Position numbers and translations under genes: made by a program. This document shows positions 36,331 through 44,120 of a stretch of DNA of 64,000 nucleotides, piece after piece. Under the pieces are notes generated by a model. That model saw nothing but the letters and a program-made list of their open reading frames with translations, was not told the origin of the DNA and did not search any database. Position 1 is the stretch's first letter. Every line of letters begins with the position of its first letter. The DNA is from an uncultured Sphingobacteriales bacterium (lineage in GTDB: Bacteria > Bacteroidota > Bacteroidia > Chitinophagales > Chitinophagaceae): positions 1-64,000 of the forward strand of contig CALKHN010000110.1 in the NCBI GenBank assembly GCA_937991535.1. The letters are read 5' to 3'.

Positions 36331-37472
36331 ATGAAAATATCCATACAACAATATCCTTTTCAGGATAGGGGCCTGCATTCTTTAAAAAATGAAACATGGA
36401 AGTCTTTACCAGGATACGATGGCGAGTATGAGATTTCGTCTTTAGGTGGGGTTAAATCGCTAAGAAGGTGGCGGTCTTGCGGTAAGAATAGCGGCTACTA
36501 CACGAAGGAATTTATCAGAAAACAGCATTTTAAAGCGTCTAAAAATAAATTTAAAAATGATTGTACATATAGAGTGTTTGTTTCATTAAAAAAGAATGGA
36601 AAGCCTTTAACTACAAGCACAGCACGTTTAGTGTACTATGCCTTTGTATCTGAGTTTGATTTGGAAGATAGGAATACAGTAATTAGCTACAAAGACGACA
36701 ATGGGCGAAATCTTAGTTATAAAAACCTGGAGCTATTAACCCGAAGCGATAACAGTAAAAAAGCGCTTGCCTTAAAAAGGAGCAGTCCTAAATGGTTAAC
36801 ATTAAAAAGAAACGTCCGGCAGCTAACTATGGAGGGAAAACTTATTGCTGAATATTCATCAATAAAAGAAGCAGCCGAGGCAATCGGATCTTCCGGCGCT
36901 GCAATTTCTGCGTGCTTAAATGGGAAAATTTTTCATCATCATCAATATCGCTGGCAGGCCGTTGGCAAAAACCAAACTGAACCACCCCGGGAGAAAAAAG
37001 ATGGTGAGATATTCAATAAGTACCTGTGGAAAAAAATTGGGAAACCTAAAATAAATAAAGCAAGTCCCCTTCCTGTACTAAATCTTTCATTATCAAGCAT
37101 GCCAGGAGAAAAATGGAAAATTATCAAAACTGCTGAAAGCTATTACATTTCAAATTATGGGCGGTTAAATTGAAGCCACATTTTAAGTTCAACTATTACG
37201 TTTGGCAACAGGAAAGGATCATATGTTTAGTACCTGCTGACAATGCCAAAGGAGAAACGCAAACGCTATTTGTTCCTGTTTCAATAAAAGGGAAAAAGCG
37301 GCAGTTATCAGTTGGCAGGCTGGTGTATTATCATTTTGTATCACCATTTAATTTAAACAATAAGAACATAAAAGTGAAATTTAAGAACGGCTGCTTCTAT
37401 GATTTAAATGCTAAGAATCTGTATTGCTCGGTTGTGAAAAGTGAAATGACAAAAAGCCGAAATACTACTTAA
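36331..37472 (+). pseudogene. NUMOD-containing homing-endonuclease relative, frameshifted
   Basis: Codons 1-280 hold a NUMOD4 domain (TWKSLPGYDGEYEISSLGG), an HNH-like region whose catalytic His and Asn are replaced (ISYKDDNGRNLSYKNLELL), and a NUMOD1 helix-turn-helix (EAAEAIGSSGAAISACLNGK). A second NUMOD4 begins (KIIKTAESYYISNYGRL) and is cut at 37173; the frame then continues in another phase (37170-37472) with a second degenerate HNH-like part (YYHFVSPFNLNNKNIKVKF). So a tandem NUMOD4-HNH protein has lost catalysis and is frameshifted. A tiny NUMOD1-like scrap lies at 36245-36306. Confidence 0.7.
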
Positions 37473-37749
37473 GCTAATCTCCTATTTATGGCTGTTATCA
37501 TTCATTTCACTCAGCAATTTCTTACAATCCGATACAACGATGCTGTAGAATCTGGTAGGGGAAGATTTATAATAGAATAAAAGTATTGATTGTTCACGAA
37601 TTTATAGATAGGTTTATCTTTGTGGAGGTTGAGTGCTGAGCTTCTGTGATGTGTGAGACCGTTGCCCAAAAATATCTTACTCAAAGCCTACGCCTACTAT
37701 CTAATATTCGGCTATAATTTTTCGCTTTTAAATTAAAAGCTGCTAAACC

Positions 37750-38145
37750 ATGAAGGAAATTGGTATGTTAAATACCCACCCGGCAATAGTCGTTGTTGAC
37801 GATCATCCCTTGATGAGGAAGACTATATGCCAAGTACTGGAATCCAAAGGTTTCCATGTTGAGCTACAATTGTCGAACGGACAGGAGCTATTAAACACGC
37901 TTTCCCGCATAGCAACAGTGCCCAAAATTTGTATATTGGATATTCAGATCTCTGTGATGAACGGACTGGATACTTTGAAAAAGATACGCGAGCTGTATCC
38001 TGGTATAAAAACACTTGTGTACTCATTTACAACAAACGAATAGATTATACTTGAGATGATGGAACACGGTGCTGAAGACTACTTGTTCAAAGGTTGTTCG
38101 CTGGAGGAGTTGCTTTCAAAATTGCAACAATTGCTGTTGCATTAA
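37750..38145 (+). pseudogene. Response-regulator receiver protein with an in-frame stop
   Basis: A CheY-like receiver domain (AIVVVDDHPLMRKTICQVLE, ICILDIQISVMNGLDTLKKI) with Asp-Asp at the acidic pocket and the phospho-Asp in LDIQ. A TAG at 38041 cuts it after YSFTTNE; the same frame continues through GAEDYLFKGCSLEELLSKL to a natural stop at 38143-38145. Full length would be 131 residues, a stand-alone receiver, so loss is by one substitution. Confidence 0.8.
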
Positions 38146-38325
38146 TGATTTGAACACGCCGTCATCTACCTGATCCGTCAACTGCTCAAAAATTTTCATA
38201 TTGTCATCGGACTGTCCAACCCACTCGTCCAGTTCATCATTTTCGACTTCTGTAAGGCTATTGTGCAGGTAGCCGATGATCAGCTTCGCAGCGCGGAACG
38301 GTATTAGGCGAGTTTCCTTTTCCAT
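38116..38325 (-). CDS. FecR-like N-terminal fragment
   Basis: A 69-aa frame from MEKETRLIPFRAAKLIIGYL. RAAKLIIGYLHNSLTEVENDELDEWV followed by FEQLTD is the N-terminal helical segment of Bacteroidota FecR anti-sigma proteins, which binds the sigma factor. No membrane helix or FecR domain follows, so it is a truncated gene or a short free regulator. It overlaps the end of the broken receiver gene on the other strand. Confidence 0.5.
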   Translation of the reverse strand: MEKETRLIPFRAAKLIIGYLHNSLTEVENDELDEWVGQSDDNMKIFEQLTDQVDDGVFKSLMQQQLLQF

Positions 38326-38453
38326 AAAGATAGCTTGAGACAATAAAGGTAAATCATTTAGTATAGCGCTGCAATAAGCAGAGTTTCATTTGTAAATCCT
38401 GCACCTTAACTATGATATAACTTTTGATTTCTAAAATTAAATACTACTAAACC

Positions 38454-38660
38454 ATGAACCAAACGCTATGCGTTAAATATTCCCCACTGGCAAACGGAAA
38501 GGAGTTATTAAACACGCTTTCTGCATAGCAATTGTGCCCAAAATTTGTATATAAATATTAGATGTCTGTGAGGAATGGCATGGAGACTTTAAAAAAATAT
38601 GCGAGTTGTATCCTGGTATAAAAACACTTGTGTATTCATTTACAACGAACAAAAAAAGTG
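38454..38660 (+). pseudogene. Second, heavily decayed copy of the receiver gene
   Basis: After ATGAACCAAACGCT the sequence follows the gene at 37750 (NGKELLNTLS-like, then CCCAAAATTTGTATA, GATGTCTGTGA, GGAATGGCATGGA and a stretch encoding LYPGIKTLVYSF) but with several indels and stops. It is a diverged tandem duplicate. The sequence after it (to about 38860) may preserve scraps of an HTH region but is not readable with confidence. Confidence 0.75.
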
Positions 38661-38977
38661 AACTCAGTGGTAAACGATATGACAGAATTTGAACTGCACA
38701 TGATTCGACCTATAGCATGCAAGGCAGCTTTTCATTTCCTAACAATCACCAAACAAATTACTAAGCATAGAGAGCGGCGAGAAGATTTGTGATAGGTTTT
38801 ATGACTGGATACGTTCTCTCGATCTCAAGAACCTTAGAAGCCGCAAATAAGGGCTTTAAGAGCTGAAAATACCCTTTCCCAAATAGGTGTGAAACGTAGT
38901 TCTTATTTAATCTAAAGCGGCTTTTTCAAGCGACTTTTACCCCTGCCGTACTTTTTCCACAACTGTTGATAACTATT
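38661..38977. other. Gene-free interval before the retron region
   Basis: Decayed sequence, possibly the continuation of the second receiver copy. No intact frame; no hairpin is visible. Confidence 0.35.
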
Positions 38978-39040
38978 TTAGCAAATATTTTTAACTGACA
39001 GTAATATTTTGCTAATTTTACTTTATTAAGTTCTTTGAAC
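38978..39040 (+). promoter_or_regulatory. Promoter-like and palindromic sequence before the RNA candidate
   Basis: TTAGCAAATATT (about 38978) and AATATTTTGCTAA (about 39004) form an inverted repeat with one bulge. It is followed by TTTTGC and, about 20 bases on, GTTCTTTGAAC (39030-39040), which resembles the Bacteroidota -7 region and is itself palindromic. It may drive the structured RNA and the retron-like genes. Confidence 0.4.
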
Positions 39041-39049
39041 CATGTTTTG

Positions 39050-39338
39050 GGACAAGTTGTCAAGAGGAGTCCGTCTAAAAGTCTGAAAAGACAACCCCGC
39101 AGGGGGTTATTTCTCGCACCTGGCCGTAGCGCTGTACACCCGTTGTCGCCTTACCGCGTCAGTCGTTACATCAGCTAATAATTGCCAGCATAGAGAAGTA
39201 TGCTTAATTATTTATTTTAGCAAGAGGGATTAGAGAGTGCAAAGAGAACATCGCCTACGCTTTTGATAGCTTGTTTTTTAAATAGAAGGAATTGCTGATG
39301 CAAGAGAGAGCAATTCCGCTCTCTATTTAAAAATTAAA
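39050..39338 (+). ncRNA. Candidate structured RNA (possible retron msr-msd)
   Basis: The block lies just upstream of the 72-aa ORF, HTH and RT genes and is rich in hairpins: GTTGTC with GACAAC (39056/39090), AACCCC-GCAG-GGGGTT (39093-39108), GCATA with TATGC (39188-39203), and a long hairpin at 39275-39333 whose outer arm is TTTTTAAATAG and inner arm GGAATTGCT. It is locally GC-rich. Retron RTs use such RNAs as template and primer, so this is the best candidate here. A flanking 13-bp inverted repeat (39227-39239 with 39594-39606, including G-U pairs) could be the a1/a2 arms, in which case the RNA would extend to 39606. Confidence 0.45.
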
Positions 39339-39340
39339 AT

Positions 39341-39559
39341 ATGATTAAACAACTATCATCCCAAAGCATTGATGATTTGGTACAAGGTATCGAAGCTATC
39401 ATCGGGAACCGGTGTTCTCTATTAGATGAAGATCGTAAACTTCTGCTTGAAGTGGCCGTTTTACTGAAGAAGTACAAACAAAAACGAGAGATTGCAGATG
39501 TGGCAAGCCTATTGCTGATAGTTAAGGCTATCACACTGCTTACTAAATTTTTTGTTTAA
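39341..39559 (+). CDS. Small helical protein between the RNA candidate and the HTH gene
   Basis: A 72-aa protein (MIKQLSSQSIDDLVQGIEAI) of two or three amphipathic helices with a hydrophobic C-terminus (LLLIVKAITLLTKFF). Protein-like composition; family not recognised. It starts 8 bases after a long hairpin. It may be a genuine component of the retron-like module, or part of a longer RNA element. Confidence 0.5.
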   Translation: MIKQLSSQSIDDLVQGIEAIIGNRCSLLDEDRKLLLEVAVLLKKYKQKREIADVASLLLIVKAITLLTKFFV

Positions 39560-39613
39560 GTGATTTTACTGGAAGTTTAATGTAGTAATCTGACGCTCTC
39601 TAATTTTTTCTTT

Positions 39614-39904
39614 ATGAATTTAGGAAACACGATAAAAGATATAAGAAAACATAAGAGCTATACACAGACGGAATTCGCATTGGAATGCGGTATAACGCAA
39701 ACATATTTATCGCAAATTGAAAATAACCAGAAGGAACCGAATTTATCTGTGTTAAAGACTATAGCGGAGAAGTTAGCAATTCCGTTACCGATACTTTTTT
39801 TCTTATCAATAACAGAAGAAGATGTACAGCCTGGGAAAAGAGAAATATTTAATGTTATCAGCCCTACTGTAAAAAATATAATAAATGAAATCTTCGCAAT
39901 ATAA
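39614..39904 (+). CDS. Xre-family HTH protein of the retron-like module
   Basis: A 96-aa protein. Residues 5-60 are a Cro/Xre HTH (NTIKDIRKHKSYTQTEFALE, GITQTYLSQIENNQKEP). Its end overlaps the reverse transcriptase start by 20 bases, so translation is coupled. Some retron types carry an Xre-type HTH protein beside the RT as the associated effector or regulator (I recall this as type VI, to be checked). Confidence 0.9.
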   Translation: MNLGNTIKDIRKHKSYTQTEFALECGITQTYLSQIENNQKEPNLSVLKTIAEKLAIPLPILFFLSITEEDVQPGKREIFNVISPTVKNIINEIFAI

Positions 39905-40757
39905 AAAAAAGCAACTTAAATTTTTAGCTTCTGTTTTATGCTGCCAGCCTGCGGAGATTGAATGTTTGTGTGAAAAAATCGAAAGCTATTATGGGAAATG
40001 GGTTGAGGAAAAAAAAGATAAGGTTACCGGTAAAGTAAAAACCTATTCCGACGGTACCCCCAAAAAAAGGATCATAAGGCCAAGCTACTCACGCTTGAAA
40101 CAGATTCAAAAATCTATAAAAATCAATATTCTATCCAAGATTAAATTGCCTGAAAATATACAAGGAGGAGTAAAGAAGAAAAGTAATATCACCAATGCCA
40201 AAAAGCATCAGGGGAATAAATATCAATTCTCAACTGACCTGCAGGACTTTTTTCCGAGTGTCACACATAAACAGATTTTTAAACTCTTTCTGGATTTAGG
40301 TTATTCAAATCATATTGCTTACTGGCTGACTAAATTAACATCTATAGAATTTGAACTGCCGCAGGGTACGCCCACAAGTACAGCAATAGCCAACCTTGTT
40401 TTTATAGAAACAGACAAAAAGTTAATTGCATTGTGTAATGAAAACAAAATAACATATACAAGGTTTGTGGATGATCTTACTTTTTCTGGTCCCAAGGATT
40501 TTCAATCATTAACAAATGAGATATTAGATATTGTAAAAGGCAGTGGCTTTAAAATTAGTTATCGGAAAACGAAATACGAAGGAGATCAGACGCTCACAGG
40601 AATAAAGGTGTTTAACAACTATATTGATGCCCCGGATAAAATTAAAGAAAAAGCAAAAGCGGAACTAAGCGATACAAGTTTGTTGCATAGACCTTACAAT
40701 AGTTATGTAAGCAAGATTAGAATGACAAACAAAAATCTAAAAGATACAGTGGCCTAA
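39885..40757 (+). CDS. Retron-type reverse transcriptase
   Basis: A 290-aa RT. Retron-specific marks are the X-region NAKKH (104-108) and a Y-region-like LTG (237-239) in place of VTG. Catalytic RT motifs are YQFSTDLQDFFPSV (Asp118), QGTPTSTAIANL and YTRFVDDLTFSG (FVDD 194-197, both Asp kept). The thumb is short and ends with a basic helix (YVSKIRMTNKN). It makes the multicopy RNA-DNA hybrid from its ncRNA. It overlaps the HTH gene and is followed after 90 bases by the SPARDA operon on the same strand. Confidence 0.9.
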   Translation: MKSSQYKKKQLKFLASVLCCQPAEIECLCEKIESYYGKWVEEKKDKVTGKVKTYSDGTPKKRIIRPSYSRLKQIQKSIKINILSKIKLPENIQGGVKKKSNITNAKKHQGNKYQFSTDLQDFFPSVTHKQIFKLFLDLGYSNHIAYWLTKLTSIEFELPQGTPTSTAIANLVFIETDKKLIALCNENKITYTRFVDDLTFSGPKDFQSLTNEILDIVKGSGFKISYRKTKYEGDQTLTGIKVFNNYIDAPDKIKEKAKAELSDTSLLHRPYNSYVSKIRMTNKNLKDTVA

Positions 40758-40847
40758 TGTGACGCTCAGCATAACAAACGTTGAATTATTAGGGCATGCG
40801 AATTATTTTTAAAAGATATTGAAAATACCAACGGATTAATAAAATTT

Positions 40848-42275
40848 ATGGGGAAAGAAATTAGAAATACACACATATCGGGAGAGGCTGGGGTAATAAA
40901 ATTCGCAGACTATTGCAATCGCCATCAACCGTATATTCTTTTCCGTGAAGTGCTGAAAAGCGATTTTGGGATTGACGGTGAAGTTGAACTAACCCGCGTT
41001 AATGAGAATCGGAAAATTGAGCCGTTAGGTGAGATTATGAAAGTTCAAATTAAAACCGTCTCTTCCGATAAGAGCTACATTCGTAATGAGAGTCCCGAAT
41101 ATTTTGAATTTTACCCACGAAAAGAAGACATTCAGTACTGGGAAAAATATAAGAAAAATGGTATTGAAGTATTATTAGTAATATACGATCAGCGGAAAGA
41201 TGTGCTTTATTGCAAAAAAGTAATTGATGCTGATATTTATGTGGGAAAAGAAAACCTGAAGAAAGGCAAGCGAAAAAATACGAATGCTGTAACTTTTGAC
41301 AAAACTGAAAACCTGCTCCGGTTTGGAGAGAATAATTTTACTAACAAGTTTTCAGCCAGCTTTAAAAGCAGAGTGGCATTTGGGATTAAAGAATATCTAC
41401 TGACTAATTTTCTAAAGTATCGTCAGCACCCTAAGCAGATGTATGTCTATAACTCAAAGCATAAAAATAAAAAAGAAATATATGAGGTAATCACACAGGA
41501 AGAGGCACCTTTCTTTGTCGTTTATAACTCTCTAATCTATACCACTGTTGAACTTGGCAAAGAATATGCTTCTTTTAAAACAAAAGTGCTAGCTGAAAAT
41601 ACTGGTAAGTTAATTAGCTATTCTGAGTTACTTGAAGACCGAAGTTTGCGGAATCACTATATGGAGTTATTGAATGAATATATTAGATACTTTATGAGGT
41701 CAAAAAAAATGGCCTACCAAAAAGAATATCAACGATTTTATTTCTGGCTACCTAAAGAACAGGATGATGTCATTATTCCCGCCATAACAAGAAAGAGGGG
41801 GTTGCAGACAGAAAGAGCTGTAGTTAAAAAATACACCTATGGAAATCTTACATTTTTTAGACATTACGCGATTGAATGTAAACACTTTTTTTTAGGCAAT
41901 GAACTATATCTGATCATTCAACCAAAATACTATTTTACAGAAGATGGTAAAAATGCACTGCCTCCTAAGACAATTACTAAGTTGACTAATTTTTTAACAG
42001 CTCGTGAGTACAATAATCATTTTTGTGACTGGCTGCATTTCTGGTTTAGCTATTTAAGTGCTAATGATAAAGAGATTGTAGTTTTTGAGGATTCTGCATA
42101 TAAATCTTTGACCAAAGTCCAGTCTAAAAGTTTTTACACTAAGCATGTCAGAATTGCGCTTAGTGATTATACAGAAATTCCAGTTGATTTCGGAATTGCA
42201 TTGGATAAAAAGGAAAGAAGAAAAAAGGAAAGTGCCAACCCTAAGGCAGAACAAAGTTTATTATTTGATTTATGA
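40848..42275 (+). CDS. DUF4365 nuclease-APAZ protein (DREN-APAZ) of a SPARDA system
   Basis: A 475-aa protein. Residues 1-160 are a DUF4365 nuclease with a PD-(D/E)XK-type centre: Glu13 region, DFGIDGEVEL (Asp43/Glu45) and KVQIKT (Gln67-Lys69). The remaining 300 residues match the position and size of the APAZ domain that binds short Argonautes. In known SPARDA systems guide-directed recognition of invader DNA triggers this nuclease to degrade DNA (and RNA) and stop the cell. The stop overlaps the Argonaute start by 4 bases (ATGA). Confidence 0.9.
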   Translation: MGKEIRNTHISGEAGVIKFADYCNRHQPYILFREVLKSDFGIDGEVELTRVNENRKIEPLGEIMKVQIKTVSSDKSYIRNESPEYFEFYPRKEDIQYWEKYKKNGIEVLLVIYDQRKDVLYCKKVIDADIYVGKENLKKGKRKNTNAVTFDKTENLLRFGENNFTNKFSASFKSRVAFGIKEYLLTNFLKYRQHPKQMYVYNSKHKNKKEIYEVITQEEAPFFVVYNSLIYTTVELGKEYASFKTKVLAENTGKLISYSELLEDRSLRNHYMELLNEYIRYFMRSKKMAYQKEYQRFYFWLPKEQDDVIIPAITRKRGLQTERAVVKKYTYGNLTFFRHYAIECKHFFLGNELYLIIQPKYYFTEDGKNALPPKTITKLTNFLTAREYNNHFCDWLHFWFSYLSANDKEIVVFEDSAYKSLTKVQSKSFYTKHVRIALSDYTEIPVDFGIALDKKERRKKESANPKAEQSLLFDL

Positions 42276-43894
42276 AGATTGAACTATTAAAAGAACCTTT
42301 TCTCGAGTATGGAAACGATTTTATAAGCGATGACCCGAAAATGGGTATCGCGGCGGGGGGCTTTTTCTCCCTGAGTAATAACACACACAGATCAGAGTTA
42401 CATTATGCAATTATAGGTACAAATGTCAATATAGAAGGAGTAAAGAAATGGATTGACCAGTTTGAAAATCCGATAGAGGCTGTTTCAGATGATGTAGCGA
42501 TAACAGAGGATGCTGCGATTGTGAATGGTGAAGTTTTTGATAATATGTTGGATTTAGAAGATGAAAGTTCTTTGTTCCATGAACTAGCTGTAGTTTCTCA
42601 AGATCGTATTAAAAAGGATATAACGGAAACCTTTTCTGATAAAGGAGAAAATGAATCGTATCAGTCAGTAAACAAGCGACTTAATCCAGATTTCCCCGGC
42701 TTTAACAGTGAGCATCCCTTTTATTGTAAGTTTGTCAATGATGAGGCAAATAACATTTCAATAAAAGATGCTAAGATTACAGAAATCATGGATGACACAT
42801 CCTTAACAGATTTTGATAAAGTGATACGCATTTGTGATTTGTATATTGAAGCCTATAATTTTCTTATTTCAAAAAGTTTGTCAAAAGCTGAAGTTTGCTT
42901 TATTACGATACCAAGTAGGGTCTTTAAACGTTTGGCATCCTTACCTTATAAGGGCAATCGCTTCTTCAACCTCCGCCGATACTTGAAGGCACAGTTAATC
43001 ACACTTCCTAATGCTATTCCGGTGCAGATAATTCTTGAAGATACATTTGTGGGAACGAAAAAGTCTTTACAGGATTTATCTATGCAAGCCTGGAACTTTT
43101 GTGTGGCTAACTACTACAAGAACACGGGTACGCCTTGGACTTTGTCTTTGAAAGACAAAAACTCATGCTTTATTGGGATCAGCTTTCACAGAGTATTGAG
43201 TAGTGAAAGCAATGTAATGCGATCAAGCGTAGCACAAGCTTTTAATTATGAAGGCAAGGGAATTATTTTTGTTGGTGAACAGTTCGAATGGGATACAAAA
43301 AAGAATAATACACCTGCACCACATCTTAGCCATGAATATGCTAAAAAACTAATTATTGATGTAATCAACGAATATAAAGCATACAATAAAAATCTTCCAC
43401 CCACACGTATCGTTATTCATAAAACAACTGATTTTTGGGATTCAAAAACAAATGCCGAGTATGCGGAAGTGGAGGGTTTGAAATATGGCATCCGAGAAGT
43501 GTTGGGTGACAACGTAGATATTGACCTTGTGTCTATAAAGACCGCTGACATTAAACTATTAAGAAAACATGGAAATTTCCCTGTAATTAGAGGGTCGTTG
43601 TTGCACATGGATGAGGTAACCGGAATATTATATACAACCGGCTATATTCCCTATTATGAGACTTTTCCAGGAGGACACATACCACATCCTCTCGAAATTA
43701 GTATTTTCGAGGCCGAATCCAGCCTTAAAAAGATATGTGAAGAAGTTCTGGCTCTAACGAAAATGAATTTTAATAACTGTAATTATTACAACAGTTTACC
43801 AATTACGATTCAGTTTGCTCAAAAAGTCGGAGAAGTTATCCAATATATAGATGATGGAGCTACTCCCCCTAACCGATATTTCTTTTATATGTAG
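42272..43894 (+). CDS. Short prokaryotic Argonaute (MID-PIWI)
   Basis: A 540-aa short pAgo without PAZ. The N-terminal ~200 residues form the usual linker, the MID domain holds IPVQIILEDTFVGTKKSLQ and AWNFCVANYYKNTGTPW, and the PIWI domain ends in PHPLEISIFEAESS, LALTKMNFNN and LPITIQFAQKVGE. The first catalytic Asp position reads GIS (CFIGISFHRVL), so PIWI is expected to be inactive, as in other short pAgos that only sense guide-target duplexes. It partners the DREN-APAZ protein encoded immediately upstream. Confidence 0.93.
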   Translation: MKIELLKEPFLEYGNDFISDDPKMGIAAGGFFSLSNNTHRSELHYAIIGTNVNIEGVKKWIDQFENPIEAVSDDVAITEDAAIVNGEVFDNMLDLEDESSLFHELAVVSQDRIKKDITETFSDKGENESYQSVNKRLNPDFPGFNSEHPFYCKFVNDEANNISIKDAKITEIMDDTSLTDFDKVIRICDLYIEAYNFLISKSLSKAEVCFITIPSRVFKRLASLPYKGNRFFNLRRYLKAQLITLPNAIPVQIILEDTFVGTKKSLQDLSMQAWNFCVANYYKNTGTPWTLSLKDKNSCFIGISFHRVLSSESNVMRSSVAQAFNYEGKGIIFVGEQFEWDTKKNNTPAPHLSHEYAKKLIIDVINEYKAYNKNLPPTRIVIHKTTDFWDSKTNAEYAEVEGLKYGIREVLGDNVDIDLVSIKTADIKLLRKHGNFPVIRGSLLHMDEVTGILYTTGYIPYYETFPGGHIPHPLEISIFEAESSLKKICEEVLALTKMNFNNCNYYNSLPITIQFAQKVGEVIQYIDDGATPPNRYFFYM

Positions 43895-44120
43895 TAACTA
43901 ATTCGTCGTCCGTTGCTTCGTTTTTTAGTTTAACTCAGAAACCCACCGTCTAAGACGGAGGTAATTTTCTTTAGGCTATGCCGAATGTTAAATTTGAGGA
44001 TGAGTAAATATTATTCATTTAAGTGGGACTTGAAACAGATAGCACATCGACAATGAAATATTGAATTAATCTGAGCCGCTTTAAATAAAATAGCTGTTAA
44101 ATATTGTCAGCAACTTGATG
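43895..44120. terminator. Convergent intergenic with a small hairpin
   Basis: ACCGTC with GACGG around 43952-43966 forms a short hairpin between the converging pAgo and ATPase genes. It is not followed by a T run, so it is a weak terminator candidate. It also resembles the small hairpins at IS200/IS605-type ends, but no transposase or tnpB is near. Confidence 0.35.

Noticed and set aside
43895..44000. Hairpin ACCGTC/GACGG as an IS200/IS605 end
   Set aside because: No transposase, tnpB or second end nearby; a lone short hairpin is not enough.
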